A stretch of 64,000 nucleotides of DNA from Niveispirillum cyanobacteriorum. Its GTDB lineage: Bacteria; Pseudomonadota; Alphaproteobacteria; Azospirillales; Azospirillaceae. Location of the stretch: positions 682,001-746,000 of the forward strand of contig NZ_CP025613.1 in the NCBI RefSeq assembly GCF_002868735.1, given 5' to 3'. The notes below the pieces were generated by a model. The model was not told the origin of the DNA and made no database searches. It saw only the letters and a program-made list of their open reading frames with translations. The stretch's first letter is position 1. Each line of letters opens with the position of its first letter. This document shows, one piece after another, positions 51,478 to 60,489 of this stretch. The position numbers and the translations under genes were made by a program.

Positions 51478-53558
51478 GGCAAGCGCCCGATCCGCCGCCG
51501 GCCCGTGGCCCATCGGTCTTTATAGGCCTCCAACCCGCGCAGCAGGTCAAACTCCGCCAGACCCCGCGCCGCCGCCTCGCCGAGGGCGGCATGCAGCATC
51601 AGAACACCGGGCGACAACGGCTCCATCACCGCCCGGAACCCGGCATTCCAGTAACCCAGATGATCGTCCCCCACCATACACAGGCACATCCCTGTGATTT
51701 CCCCTCCGCTGCGCAGGGTGACGACATGGGCGGCCCCATCGGCCAACAGGCCCGGCAGCGCCGCCCGCACAAAGTCGGCGGCCCAGGGGAAGCGGTTAAA
51801 CAGGCTGCGATCCCCGAACCGGTCTGCATGCAGGGACAGGAACAGGTCGGCGGCCAAGGACCATTCATCGGGTTTGAGTGCGTCGACGATCAGACCCGCC
51901 GCCGCAGCCTTCCGCTGCGTCCGGGTCAGCTTTTCCCGAAAGGATGCACTGCGGCCCGCCCACCAGACATCATACCCGCCCGACAGATCGGCAAAGGGAC
52001 AATCCACGGTGGGATCGGTTAGGGGGGCATCGGTGATGCGACAGGCCGCGTCGGGCCGCACGCAGTCCAGTTCCAAGGCAGGGAACCATGCCCTGGCATG
52101 GGCCATCAGGGCATGGGCCGCCGCACGGTCGCCAAGGACCACCACGGCGTCATTATAATCCGACAGGTTGCTGGCAAAACGCGCCGGGCCTTCCCCTTCC
52201 TGAACCAGTGGCAGCAGCCCTACCAGTTCCCCGCGACGCCACACGGTCAGCAGCCGGGGGGAAAGGTGGGGACGGGCCGTCAGCGCCGCCTGATACCAGA
52301 CGGGACCCGCAAAAGCCCGGTTGCATGAGGATTGCGCAAGAAGTGACAGCCAGACGGGGCGCAGCGCGGCAATGGCGGCTGGATCATTCAGCAGGGTGCA
52401 GGTCACCTCCCCCGCCGCGACCGCCATGTCAGCGGCCACCATGCCCGCATCGTCCCCGATCAAGGTTGCCAATCCGGCCACCGCCGGTGGGGCTGGCCGT
52501 GGGTCGTTCCAGAACAGGCGGTCCAGGCTGGACAGATGCTCCAGAACACCCAGCGGCGGTGGACGGCGCAGCAGAACCATACAGGCCGCACGCGGCGGGT
52601 CGGGTTCCCCGGTACGGCCAGCGAGGAACGCCGCCGGGTCGGTGATGGCATCCACCCACAGGTCGCATTGGCTGTAACCCGTGGCCGTGCGCGCCAGTTC
52701 ATGGGCCAGCGGCCCGCCATGCAGACGGGCCGCCATCTCAATCAGCACGGGTCCATCCTGCCCCATACGGATTTCACAATGGCCCGCCCCCTGCCCTATC
52801 CCCAGCGCGTCCAGCACCCCCCAGGCAAAGGTAAACAGCAGGGGGGCCAGGGGGTGATCGGGGGGCAGCAGGGTCTTAGTCGTAAACTGACCCGCACTGT
52901 CAAAGCCGGGCGCACCCTTGCCATAGGTCCAGAGGGTTGAAGGCCGGTGGACGCCATCCAGGCTGACCGTGTCTACAACATATTCCGGACCCGAAATGAA
53001 TTCCTGCACCAGCACTGCGCAGTTCATCGCCCCCATCACATCGCGATGGCCATAAAGGGCATGGAAGGCACGGGCGGCCTCTTGGCCATTGGTGCAGTAA
53101 TGAACACCGTCCCCGCCCTTTGCCTGCTGCGGCTTGATGATCACGGGCCAGTGACTGTTCGCAAAATCAAGCACTTGAGTCAGATTTTCGGCTAGAACCT
53201 GACGCGGGACGCGCACGCCATGGGACGCCGCCACCGCATGCATACGGTGTTTATCCCGGCGCGCGGTAGACAGTTCTACTCCGTTGCCGGGCAGCCCCAA
53301 CTGTTCCGACAGCCAATCTGCCACCATTACAGCTTGTTCCGAACCCGGAATGATCAGATCAACGCCAAGGTTACGTAGCGGTTTCAGCCCGTTCTGCGGG
53401 TCGGGCGACCAGGGCAGATGATGGGTAAATCCATCCGCATCCTGCCCATCGCGCCCCGGCACCAAAATGGTGACCACCCCCTTGGCCGATAAGGCCGGTG
53501 CCAGCAGCACGCCTGCATCCAGCGGATCGACAATGGCCACGCACCGGACCTCAGGCAT
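51474..53558 (-). CDS. ATP-grasp ligase fused to a BcsL/CelD-type GNAT acyltransferase
   Basis: A 694-residue two-domain protein. Residues 1-320 form an ATP-grasp ligase: pre-ATP domain with LSTARRDKHRMHAVAASHGV (97-116), nucleotide-binding VIIKPQQAKGGDGVHY (139-154), VLVQEFISGPEYVVDTVSLD (182-201), and the Mg-binding end VLIEMAARLHGG (271-282). Residues about 390-690 resemble BioF2/FemAB-like GNATs (CelD/BcsL): FREKLTRTQRKAAAAGLIVD, AAHVVTLRSGGEITGMCLCM, and FDLLRGLEAYKDRWATGRRR at the C-terminus. ATG 53558 overlaps the glycosyltransferase stop by 8 bp. The first domain would make an amide or thioester through acyl phosphate; the second would transfer an acyl group. I know of no characterised protein with this pairing. 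Confidence 0.82.
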   Translation of the reverse strand: MPEVRCVAIVDPLDAGVLLAPALSAKGVVTILVPGRDGQDADGFTHHLPWSPDPQNGLKPLRNLGVDLIIPGSEQAVMVADWLSEQLGLPGNGVELSTARRDKHRMHAVAASHGVRVPRQVLAENLTQVLDFANSHWPVIIKPQQAKGGDGVHYCTNGQEAARAFHALYGHRDVMGAMNCAVLVQEFISGPEYVVDTVSLDGVHRPSTLWTYGKGAPGFDSAGQFTTKTLLPPDHPLAPLLFTFAWGVLDALGIGQGAGHCEIRMGQDGPVLIEMAARLHGGPLAHELARTATGYSQCDLWVDAITDPAAFLAGRTGEPDPPRAACMVLLRRPPPLGVLEHLSSLDRLFWNDPRPAPPAVAGLATLIGDDAGMVAADMAVAAGEVTCTLLNDPAAIAALRPVWLSLLAQSSCNRAFAGPVWYQAALTARPHLSPRLLTVWRRGELVGLLPLVQEGEGPARFASNLSDYNDAVVVLGDRAAAHALMAHARAWFPALELDCVRPDAACRITDAPLTDPTVDCPFADLSGGYDVWWAGRSASFREKLTRTQRKAAAAGLIVDALKPDEWSLAADLFLSLHADRFGDRSLFNRFPWAADFVRAALPGLLADGAAHVVTLRSGGEITGMCLCMVGDDHLGYWNAGFRAVMEPLSPGVLMLHAALGEAAARGLAEFDLLRGLEAYKDRWATGRRRIGRLP

Positions 53559-54711
53559 CTGGACGCTCCAGCACCGACAGGAACCGGATGAAGTGACGGA
53601 CATCCGTGCGGGGCAGGAACGTCATCGCCGCCTGCCAGGCACGCTGCGACTGTTCCGCATAATGTGCGGGGTCATTGAGAAGGGGGTGCAAAGCCGCCTG
53701 CCAGGGGCCAATGTCCTGATTGGGGACCGCCCCATCGGCGTCAAGCGGGCGGACAGGCAGGGCGGTGGCGGCACCCAGCCCAGCCTCCCCCTGCCCGCCC
53801 TGATTTCCGGTCAGGACGGGGATACCGCGCAGCATGGCATCCACCGCGACATACCCGAACGTTTCGGGGATCAGGGAGGGGGCCAACAGAATGCGGGCCT
53901 GCGCCAGGACCGTGCCCACCTCGTCCGCTGGTTCCAGAATGCGGATGTTGGGCCGGGCCGACAGCTGTTCCAGCACGGCTTGATCCGCGCCCCAGGTTGG
54001 AACGGAGGCGAAGGCGGTGTCGGGAAAACAGTCGGCCAGGGACAGGAAGATGGACAACCCCTTGACGGCACAGGGATTGATCATCATCACCGCCCCATCC
54101 GCCGGGGGGCGCCGTTGCGGGAATGGGCCCGGCCCAAAGACAGGGAAATACAGCAGCGATGCCGTCAGCTCGCCATGCTGGCGGATGTAATCCTGACTGT
54201 AGCGGCTGACAGCGACCAGGGCACGTACCCTTCTCACCCGGTCATGCCGGGCGGCATCGGGTGCGTTGGACGCGGGGCCGAAGGGCAGGTGCGTATGGGT
54301 ATGGACCAGCGCGATGGTGCGGTCAGCCGCCACGGTCAGAGCCGGGTTCAACAGGCGGCCATCGCGGTCGTCCGATACCAGTATCCAGTCGGCATCAATG
54401 GCGCGCAGCCGGGCGGTGATCCGAGCCTGTGCATCGGCGCTGGTGAAATCCATCACCTCCACCTGCACGCCTTGATGTCGGTAAAGCTGTGTCCCATCGG
54501 TGGTCTGCGTCACGGTGACGCCGCGCGCCGCAAGCCCTTGCCCACTGAACTGGTGCGCCAGCACCGAACCCGCCACGGCCGGGCGGCACAGTGACCAGCA
54601 ATCAAAGCCGCACGACGCCAGCGCCTCCATCAGCAAGCGGTTGGCCTTGTTCCCGCCACCGAAGGAGGGGAAATGCACCGCGTCTTGCAGAAGGATGATC
54701 CGGGTTGCCAC
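53551..54711 (-). CDS. Glycosyltransferase, GT4-like
   Basis: A 386-residue GT-B protein and first gene of the minus-strand operon. N-terminal block RIILLQDAVHFPSFGGGNKA has the glycine-rich loop; VHTHTHLPFGP and VAVSRYSQDYIRQHG end the acceptor domain. The donor domain has INPCAVKGLSIFLSLADCFP, ILEPADEVGTVLAQARILL and LIPETFGYVAVDAMLRGIPVL (the E-x7-D/E donor motif). Sugar and acceptor are unknown. It overlaps the ATP-grasp/GNAT gene, implying tight coupling, and shares an AT-rich divergent promoter with the unknown gene at 54808. Confidence 0.85.
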   Translation of the reverse strand: MATRIILLQDAVHFPSFGGGNKANRLLMEALASCGFDCWSLCRPAVAGSVLAHQFSGQGLAARGVTVTQTTDGTQLYRHQGVQVEVMDFTSADAQARITARLRAIDADWILVSDDRDGRLLNPALTVAADRTIALVHTHTHLPFGPASNAPDAARHDRVRRVRALVAVSRYSQDYIRQHGELTASLLYFPVFGPGPFPQRRPPADGAVMMINPCAVKGLSIFLSLADCFPDTAFASVPTWGADQAVLEQLSARPNIRILEPADEVGTVLAQARILLAPSLIPETFGYVAVDAMLRGIPVLTGNQGGQGEAGLGAATALPVRPLDADGAVPNQDIGPWQAALHPLLNDPAHYAEQSQRAWQAAMTFLPRTDVRHFIRFLSVLERPDA

Positions 54712-54807
54712 GCCGCGCCCGACTCCATCATTAAGTCATATGATAAAATGCTCCTTATGGTATTTTGCCATCACTAGAATATCAATATTCATGGTTGCAG
54801 CCTGGGG
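54712..54807. promoter_or_regulatory. AT-rich divergent promoter with inverted repeat
   Basis: This 96-bp spacer is markedly AT-rich compared with its surroundings. It holds GAATAT-CA-ATATTC (54777-54790), a perfect 6-bp inverted repeat, 18 bp before the GTG start of the plus-strand gene. CATATG and TATGATAAAAT stretches are possible -10 elements for the glycosyltransferase operon. Confidence 0.55.
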
Positions 54808-56040
54808 GTGATCTTGAATGGACTGGTCTGCGCCCTGCTGGGGGTGGTGGAGGCAGCGGGGCCGGGGACAGCCGCGGGCCGTGCACGGGACCTGACGGTT
54901 TCCTGGCTGCGCTGGAACTATGCCGGCGACATTCTGGAGGATGCGTCCCTGCCCCGCCTGCTGTCGCGCGCCGCCGATGCCGGGTACCGCACCCTGCTGG
55001 TTCAGGGTTATGGCCATATCCTGACCGAACATGCCGGCCCCGCCGGTGGCAAGTCGGTCAGCGCCTTTGATGCACTGGCCGCTTGGGCGGCGGGCAAGGA
55101 CATGATCCTGGCGGGCACGCCCGACCGCTGCCTTCTGGTTGATCTGACCCGCTGGCAGGCGGCGGGACGGCCCGATCCCGCCGCACTGTCGCCCATGCCG
55201 TTCGGTGCAGCGCTGTCGCCGCATCTGCTGGACCTGGGAGCCGATATGGGCGGGGCCGGGCCGTTCCTGGCCTTTCTGGCGGACATGGGCGCCAAGGGCG
55301 AACGAGGCGTTTTCGTGCTTAACTACGAGAACTATGCCGATGTGGAAGATCCGTCGCCCGATTTTCCACGCCCGCTGGCACGGCTTTACTGCGTGGCCGC
55401 CGGGTTGAAGCCCAACCGGATTCTGGAAACCCATGACTTTACCGCCAACAGCCGCATCCTGTTCTTCGATTACAGCCAGCATGCCCTGGATTTCCGCCGT
55501 CGCCTGGATGAGGGCTGGGACGGGCGCGATTATCCCGCTTATCTGCGGCGGGAATTCGCGCGAGGCGGCGATACGCATTTCTACCTCTGGCCCGGCGTCA
55601 CGCCAGGACAGATGGATTGGGTGGAGATGGAGCGCCTGTGGCAGGGGGAACTATCCCGTTGGGGCGGCGCGGACCGGTTTGCCGACCATTGGCAGCGTTA
55701 CCGTACCATCGGGCGTGACTACCTGCGCTGCAACATTCTGGAACCGGCGGCCCTGCTGGACCGCATCGAAGACAGGCCCGGTTCTGCGATCTGGTGGAGC
55801 AATGCCTTCTGCACCATCTACAGCGCCCTGCATCACGGCCTGTCGGGCAAGCGGCGTCTTTACGAAGAATGGATCGAGACGCTGGCCCGGCGCGCACCTT
55901 CCCTGCTTCTCTATGGCGCGGATCACGCCAACATGAGCGTGAATGGCATGAATGCAGCCGAATATCATGCCGCCTATCACCGCGCGGGCGGTGACCCACT
56001 GGCGGCCCGCCATCTCTATCGCCGCTCTCTGCGCTTCTAA
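54808..56040 (+). CDS. Protein of unknown function in the ATP-grasp/glycosyltransferase cluster
   Basis: About 410 residues from GTG 54808; TTG 54814 has the better-spaced GGGGG and may be the true start. No signal peptide or membrane segment. Notable blocks are LTVSWLRWNYAGDILEDASL, TLLVQGYGHILTE, GVFVLNYENYADVED, ILFFDYSQHALDFRRRLDEG, FYLWPGVTPGQMDWVEMERL, AIWWSNAFCTIYSALHHGL and LLYGADHANMSVNG. ILFFDYSQHAL vaguely recalls a Rossmann beta-strand/turn of methyltransferases, but no glycine motif precedes it. It is divergent from the glycosyltransferase operon and ends in a convergent terminator. I do not recognise the family; a role in the same pathway is inferred from position. Confidence 0.7.
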   Translation: MILNGLVCALLGVVEAAGPGTAAGRARDLTVSWLRWNYAGDILEDASLPRLLSRAADAGYRTLLVQGYGHILTEHAGPAGGKSVSAFDALAAWAAGKDMILAGTPDRCLLVDLTRWQAAGRPDPAALSPMPFGAALSPHLLDLGADMGGAGPFLAFLADMGAKGERGVFVLNYENYADVEDPSPDFPRPLARLYCVAAGLKPNRILETHDFTANSRILFFDYSQHALDFRRRLDEGWDGRDYPAYLRREFARGGDTHFYLWPGVTPGQMDWVEMERLWQGELSRWGGADRFADHWQRYRTIGRDYLRCNILEPAALLDRIEDRPGSAIWWSNAFCTIYSALHHGLSGKRRLYEEWIETLARRAPSLLLYGADHANMSVNGMNAAEYHAAYHRAGGDPLAARHLYRRSLRF

Positions 56041-56046
56041 AAGAAG

Positions 56047-56074
56047 CCCCGCCACGGGTCGCACCATGGCGGGG
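56047..56074 (-). terminator. Convergent terminator between the unknown gene and the CxxCH protein gene
   Basis: CCCCGCCA (56047-56054) and TGGCGGGG (56067-56074) form a perfect 8-bp stem. On the minus strand it is followed by CTTCTTTT, 26 bp after the stop at 56101; it lies 6 bp after the plus-strand stop. Confidence 0.82.
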
Positions 56075-56100
56075 ATGAGGCTTCAGGAAGGGTCGGCAGA

Positions 56101-57786
56101 TCAGTTGAAGACGTGGCTGACCGTGGCGCCGGGCGAGGTGCTGTGGCAGGTGAAGCAGTTCTGCGCTGTCGGGTTCTGGGTGGTGGATTGTTCAAAGGTC
56201 TCCATGGTCGTGTTGGCCAGGTAGAGGGACCCGAACAGCTGTGTGTTGAACAGGAACGGGATGACCCCGTTGCTCCAGATGCTGCCAACCTGGGTATAGC
56301 TTGCCAGGACCGGCCCGTTTGTGCCGGTGGTCAGCAATTGCCCATCCACCGACAGGTCGAGGGACAGGAGGTTGGTGTTGTTGGTGATGACGCTGTTGGC
56401 AACCGCCGCAGTAGAGGGCTGCTGACTGCCCCACGGGTTCAGGCGCACGACATTGGTGGGCACCAGGGTGGCGGCCACCGAATTGATGGTGCCGTCATTA
56501 TTGGCAGAGGAAGCCGTCTGCGCAATGGATGTCGGCGCGCTGGTCAGCTTTCCATTGTAAAGCAGGGTGGGAACCGCCCCGATAAACGGAACCTGCTTCA
56601 CACAGCTGGTGCCGCCATTGGTGCAGGTCTGGTTGGTCGTATTGTAGGTATTGTCATAGTAGAAATAGCTGTTGTCCGGGGCGTTGAACTTGCTCTCGAA
56701 CGTGGCCCAGACCATTTCCGGATGACCCGCCACCGAACCCACGACATGCATGCCGATCAGCGCCAGGGTGCGCGTCGCCATGGTCGTCCCGTCCCAGGTC
56801 AGGACCAGATTGCCATTGCCGTCAGTGGAACTGGTGAAGGCCGGCACATCGGCCGTTCCCTGGATCAGGAACGGTAATGCCGCCTTGGGCACATAGGCGG
56901 CGTCAACCCAGGATGTCTTCACCTCCACCGCCAGTTGATTGATGTCGGCGAAGGTGGCGCTGGATGCGGTCTGGATCTGCTGCGCCTGGGCCAGGGTGAC
57001 CGGCATGTTGCCGACATTGGGATTGGTGGTGTCGTTGAAATACGCAACATTGCCATTGTTGACGCGCAGCCCGTTGAACACGTCATTCACGGCGATGCCG
57101 TAATAGACGACCGGATATGTGGCGGGGCCGCTGCTGCCGCTCAGATAGACGGGGTTGCCGTTCACGACCAGCACACCACCATCGGCCTGGCCGGTTTCAT
57201 CCACGGTCTGGCCCGACGTCGCCGCTGCGGCGCCGGCACCGGTCACCTTGGCGATGACGGTTCGGTTGACGACAAGGCGTGACTTGGCCCGCTCTGCCGC
57301 GGCGGCGCCAATCGGCTTGTTGACGCGCACGCTGAGCTTCAGCGGAATCTTGGGCAGTGCGCCGGCCTTGAGATTGGTGGCCGGGGGCGTGGCCGGGTTC
57401 TGCACATAGTTGAAGCCGTCCCCCATCTTGATGACATTATAAAAGCTGGGCGAGTAGAGGTTCAGCGTGCCCGACGCGTTCGGGCTCATCAGCCAGAGGA
57501 ACATCTGCTGACCCCACTGGTAGAAGGAGCAGTCGGGGTTGGCGCTGTTGACGGTGAAGGTGGCGCTGTTGGGCGGGACAAAGGAGGCGGGGTTCCCCGC
57601 CGTCGGCGTGCCGGCCAGCCAGCTTTGGAAGGTGGACGGGGACACCGCGCACATCGGCGCGGGCGTGGGAACCAGCGGCGTCCCGGATGCGGCCTTCTGC
57701 TGGGCCTGTGCCTGGCCCGCCATCAGCAGGGCGGCACCCGCCACGCCGGCGATACCAAGACGATGGAGAACTTTGTTCTTGAACAT
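56101..57786 (-). CDS. Secreted protein with C-terminal CxxCH heme motif
   Basis: A 561-residue exported protein. ATG 57786 (MFKNKVLHRLGIAGVAGAAL) follows AAGGAGG; a signal peptide ends at AQA near residue 28. The main part is rich in Asn, Thr, Ser and Val, beta-type, with DCSFYQWGQQMFLWLMSP near residue 85 and GMHVVGSVAGHPEMVWATFE in the middle. The C-terminus has one CxxCH (AQNCFTCHSTSPG), the covalent heme c site, about 15 residues from the end. Two further Cys (TCTNGGTSCVKQ) may form a disulfide. No catalytic family is recognised. It is the last gene of the operon, 50 bp after the WD40 gene. A periplasmic electron carrier or a heme-containing oxidase partner is possible. Confidence 0.75.
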   Translation of the reverse strand: MFKNKVLHRLGIAGVAGAALLMAGQAQAQQKAASGTPLVPTPAPMCAVSPSTFQSWLAGTPTAGNPASFVPPNSATFTVNSANPDCSFYQWGQQMFLWLMSPNASGTLNLYSPSFYNVIKMGDGFNYVQNPATPPATNLKAGALPKIPLKLSVRVNKPIGAAAAERAKSRLVVNRTVIAKVTGAGAAAATSGQTVDETGQADGGVLVVNGNPVYLSGSSGPATYPVVYYGIAVNDVFNGLRVNNGNVAYFNDTTNPNVGNMPVTLAQAQQIQTASSATFADINQLAVEVKTSWVDAAYVPKAALPFLIQGTADVPAFTSSTDGNGNLVLTWDGTTMATRTLALIGMHVVGSVAGHPEMVWATFESKFNAPDNSYFYYDNTYNTTNQTCTNGGTSCVKQVPFIGAVPTLLYNGKLTSAPTSIAQTASSANNDGTINSVAATLVPTNVVRLNPWGSQQPSTAAVANSVITNNTNLLSLDLSVDGQLLTTGTNGPVLASYTQVGSIWSNGVIPFLFNTQLFGSLYLANTTMETFEQSTTQNPTAQNCFTCHSTSPGATVSHVFN

Positions 57787-57836
57787 GCAAACCTCCTTGA
57801 TGAAGCAGCAGATCGGTGGGTGAAGGCAGGCCGCCA

Positions 57837-59711
57837 TCACGCGGCCCGGTCGGACCAGCCGGGCAGTTTGTCCAGACGCTGGGTCATGACGCGGTAGGTG
57901 GAGAGAATGGCGAGGTCGGGTACCGACAGCAGGTGCACGGCCCCGTCATAGGAGGAGACGGCAACCCCGCCGGCACAGCGGGTGATGGAACTGAGGCCGT
58001 TGGCCGCCACGGTGCGGCGTTCCACCCTGCCCGTCGCGACATCGATCTTCAGGACAGCGCCCCAGTAATCACCGACCAGCACCGTCTGTTCATCCCAGAA
58101 ACACAGCGATTTCGGCGAGCGTCGCCCCATATCGACCGCCTGGATCAGGCGGCCATCGGCAACGGTGTAAACATGCAGCGTGAAATCGCGTGAGGCGCTG
58201 GCGATCACAGTGCCCGACGGCGAGAAATCGACATCATCGACAATGGCCGTGTGGCCGGGGAAATCGCGCACCCGCTCCCCCGTCAGCGTCCAGGTCAACA
58301 GGCCGCCATCGGCGCTGCAACTGACACCCAGCGGCAGGACGGGGTGAAGACGCAGCGCCTTCACCGCACCATCATGCAGAGGATAGGTTTGCTGCTCCCC
58401 CGTCTGCGGCAGATAGCGGACGATGGCCCCGCTGTAGCAGGCGGCGAAGATCGCCCGCTCATGGCCGGCATGGTGGGAGAAGCGAAGGCAATTGATGGGA
58501 CCCTGACCCAACGCCACAGATACCGTCGGCACCAGGCTATCCCCCAGCGCATCGAACAGATGCAGGCGGTGATCATGGGCGCCCGTCGCGACACGGCCCG
58601 TGGCCGGATCGCGCGTCACGGCATTCATCAGCACGCGACCGGCGGCGGGTTCGGTCAGGGCGGCCAGTTCTGCAATGCCGTCACGCAGATGGACCAAACG
58701 CACCACACCATCATCGGCAACCAGGGCCGTCATCCCGTCAGGTGCGCCCGACGCCTCGTTGAAGCAGGCATTGCCGCGTTCTCCCCCACTGCCCCCGACC
58801 TCTCCCAGCAGGACACCGGTGGCGGCGTCCCAGGACAGCAGGGTCCCATCGAACGTTCCGGCCAGCAGGCGCGCGCCATCGGGTGTCCAGCAGAAGGAGC
58901 GTTCCCATTTGGCCGCATGCGGGGCCAGTTCCACCTTCAAACTGAAATCGCCACTGTCCCAGATGCGGATTTTCTGGTCATAGGCACAGGACAGGATGTC
59001 GCCCGTGACGGGCGATACCGCCACCTTCTTGATGCCCGAGCTATGGGCCGGAATTTCCGCCAGGCTGTCACCGGTCCGGCTGTCGAACACACGGATAACC
59101 CCGTCATCACAGCCCAGGATGGCCCGGTGATGGGCCGTATCGACGGCACAGGTATCCGTCTCCGTCTCAAACGGACCCCAGCAGTGCCGGGCCTCCCCCG
59201 TGGCAAGGTCCCATTGCCGCAGGGTCATGTCGTCACCGGCGGAATAGATCAGCCCGTCACGGACCGTGACCGACAATACATCCTTGTCGTGCCCCTCAAT
59301 CACGCGGCGAATGGCGCCGGTTTCCAGGTTCCAGACGATGATGCGGCGATCGCGGGAGGCCGAGACGCCCGTTACCGCATCGACAAAGGCGAAACATTCC
59401 ACATCGTCGGAATGGCCGCGCAGCAGCAGGCCGGGCCGGCGGTCATCCAGGTCCCAGAGCTGGATGTCATAGTCGGAGGAGGAGGAAGCCGCCCGCCGCC
59501 CATTGGCGTCAACCGCCACATGGTTCACCAGATGCCGGTGATAGCCCAGCAGCGACACCGCCTCCGTCGCCAGATCGAACAGGCCGACCGCCCCGTCATA
59601 GGCACCCGTCACGGCCAGATCGGTGCCGGGGATGGCGGCAACGGACGTCACCGGCCCCCGATGCCGGTCGAACAGGGCCGTACTGGACGGGGAATGGCGG
59701 ATGTCGGGCAT
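57837..59711 (-). CDS. WD40 repeat protein
   Basis: A 624-residue protein made almost wholly of WD40 repeats, about 12 to 14, enough for two seven-bladed propellers. Typical blades are GPVTSVAAIPGTDLAVTGAY, DYDIQLWDLDDR, DRRIIVWNLETG, DMTLRQWDLATG, YDQKIRIWDSGD and HTAIVDDVDFSPSGTVIASA. ATG 59711 (MPDIRHSPSSTALF) has GAGG upstream. No signal peptide or kinase domain, so it is probably a cytosolic scaffold. It lies between the sulfotransferase gene (10 bp upstream) and the CxxCH protein gene. Confidence 0.9.
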   Translation of the reverse strand: MPDIRHSPSSTALFDRHRGPVTSVAAIPGTDLAVTGAYDGAVGLFDLATEAVSLLGYHRHLVNHVAVDANGRRAASSSSDYDIQLWDLDDRRPGLLLRGHSDDVECFAFVDAVTGVSASRDRRIIVWNLETGAIRRVIEGHDKDVLSVTVRDGLIYSAGDDMTLRQWDLATGEARHCWGPFETETDTCAVDTAHHRAILGCDDGVIRVFDSRTGDSLAEIPAHSSGIKKVAVSPVTGDILSCAYDQKIRIWDSGDFSLKVELAPHAAKWERSFCWTPDGARLLAGTFDGTLLSWDAATGVLLGEVGGSGGERGNACFNEASGAPDGMTALVADDGVVRLVHLRDGIAELAALTEPAAGRVLMNAVTRDPATGRVATGAHDHRLHLFDALGDSLVPTVSVALGQGPINCLRFSHHAGHERAIFAACYSGAIVRYLPQTGEQQTYPLHDGAVKALRLHPVLPLGVSCSADGGLLTWTLTGERVRDFPGHTAIVDDVDFSPSGTVIASASRDFTLHVYTVADGRLIQAVDMGRRSPKSLCFWDEQTVLVGDYWGAVLKIDVATGRVERRTVAANGLSSITRCAGGVAVSSYDGAVHLLSVPDLAILSTYRVMTQRLDKLPGWSDRAA

Positions 59712-59721
59712 CGTCGGGTCC

Positions 59722-60489
59722 TCAGGATGCAATAGGTTGCCGGACAAGATCGGGAAGGTCGGGCCGCGTCAGGTCGTCGGCCAGCGGGGTGCCGCGCAGC
59801 GCCTGGGCCAGTTCGTCGAAATTCAGGATGTTGGTGCGTAGGTCGGCTGGTGCGCGCTTGCGGCAGATGGCCGGCAGGGCGTCGCGCGGTGCCACACCCA
59901 GCCGGACCAGGATACGGGCCAGTTCCTGTGGTACCGCCAGCGCCTCATAATCGGTTTCCAGCCATTCCTGTCCGCTGGCCCGCATCGCCGTTTCGATGCG
60001 TGCGTAATAGGCGGCATTCAGTTCGGCATGGCGCATCAGGGCGTCGGTCCGGATGCGTACCGGTGGGATGGGCGGCAACACCAGCCCGGCGTAGCTTTCC
60101 CAGGCGCCGGTGAATCGGGCAATCTCCTCCGACACGAAGGTCCGCACCCGGTTCTGCCGGCGCAGCAGTATCTTCACGACCGATGGGTCATCCAGCAGCA
60201 GCCGTTCCGCGACCGCGCACTCCCCCCGGTTCATCTTGAACCCCACCGCACGCACCCGCCCGTCTACACCCCAGATACGGGCGAGAAAACCGGCGGGATC
60301 GGCATCACGCGCCGCCATATCGCCCAGGGTAGGGATCAGATCAGCCCTGTCGCGGGCCAGATGCACGCCACCGGGATTGAACAGGCCGTGATGGCACAGG
60401 ATATCGGGATGCCCATTCAGCAGACCGCACAACAGATTGCTGCCGGTGCGTGGGGCCGCGAAGATGACGAAGCGGATGGACAGCGTCAT
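59722..60489 (-). CDS. Sulfotransferase family protein
   Basis: A 255-residue PAPS-dependent sulfotransferase, probably Stf0-like. The 5'-phosphosulfate loop is VIFAAPRTGSNLLCGLLNGH at residues 8-27. The 3'-phosphate-binding Arg/Ser region is likely in KILLRRQNRVRTFVSEEIAR (about 105-124), and DYEALAVPQELARILVRLGV is a conserved C-terminal block. Members sulfate carbohydrates, lipids or peptides. It overlaps the RibD-C-type reductase gene by 4 bp (ATGA). The acceptor is unknown. No PAPS synthesis gene is in the window. Confidence 0.85.
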   Translation of the reverse strand: MTLSIRFVIFAAPRTGSNLLCGLLNGHPDILCHHGLFNPGGVHLARDRADLIPTLGDMAARDADPAGFLARIWGVDGRVRAVGFKMNRGECAVAERLLLDDPSVVKILLRRQNRVRTFVSEEIARFTGAWESYAGLVLPPIPPVRIRTDALMRHAELNAAYYARIETAMRASGQEWLETDYEALAVPQELARILVRLGVAPRDALPAICRKRAPADLRTNILNFDELAQALRGTPLADDLTRPDLPDLVRQPIAS

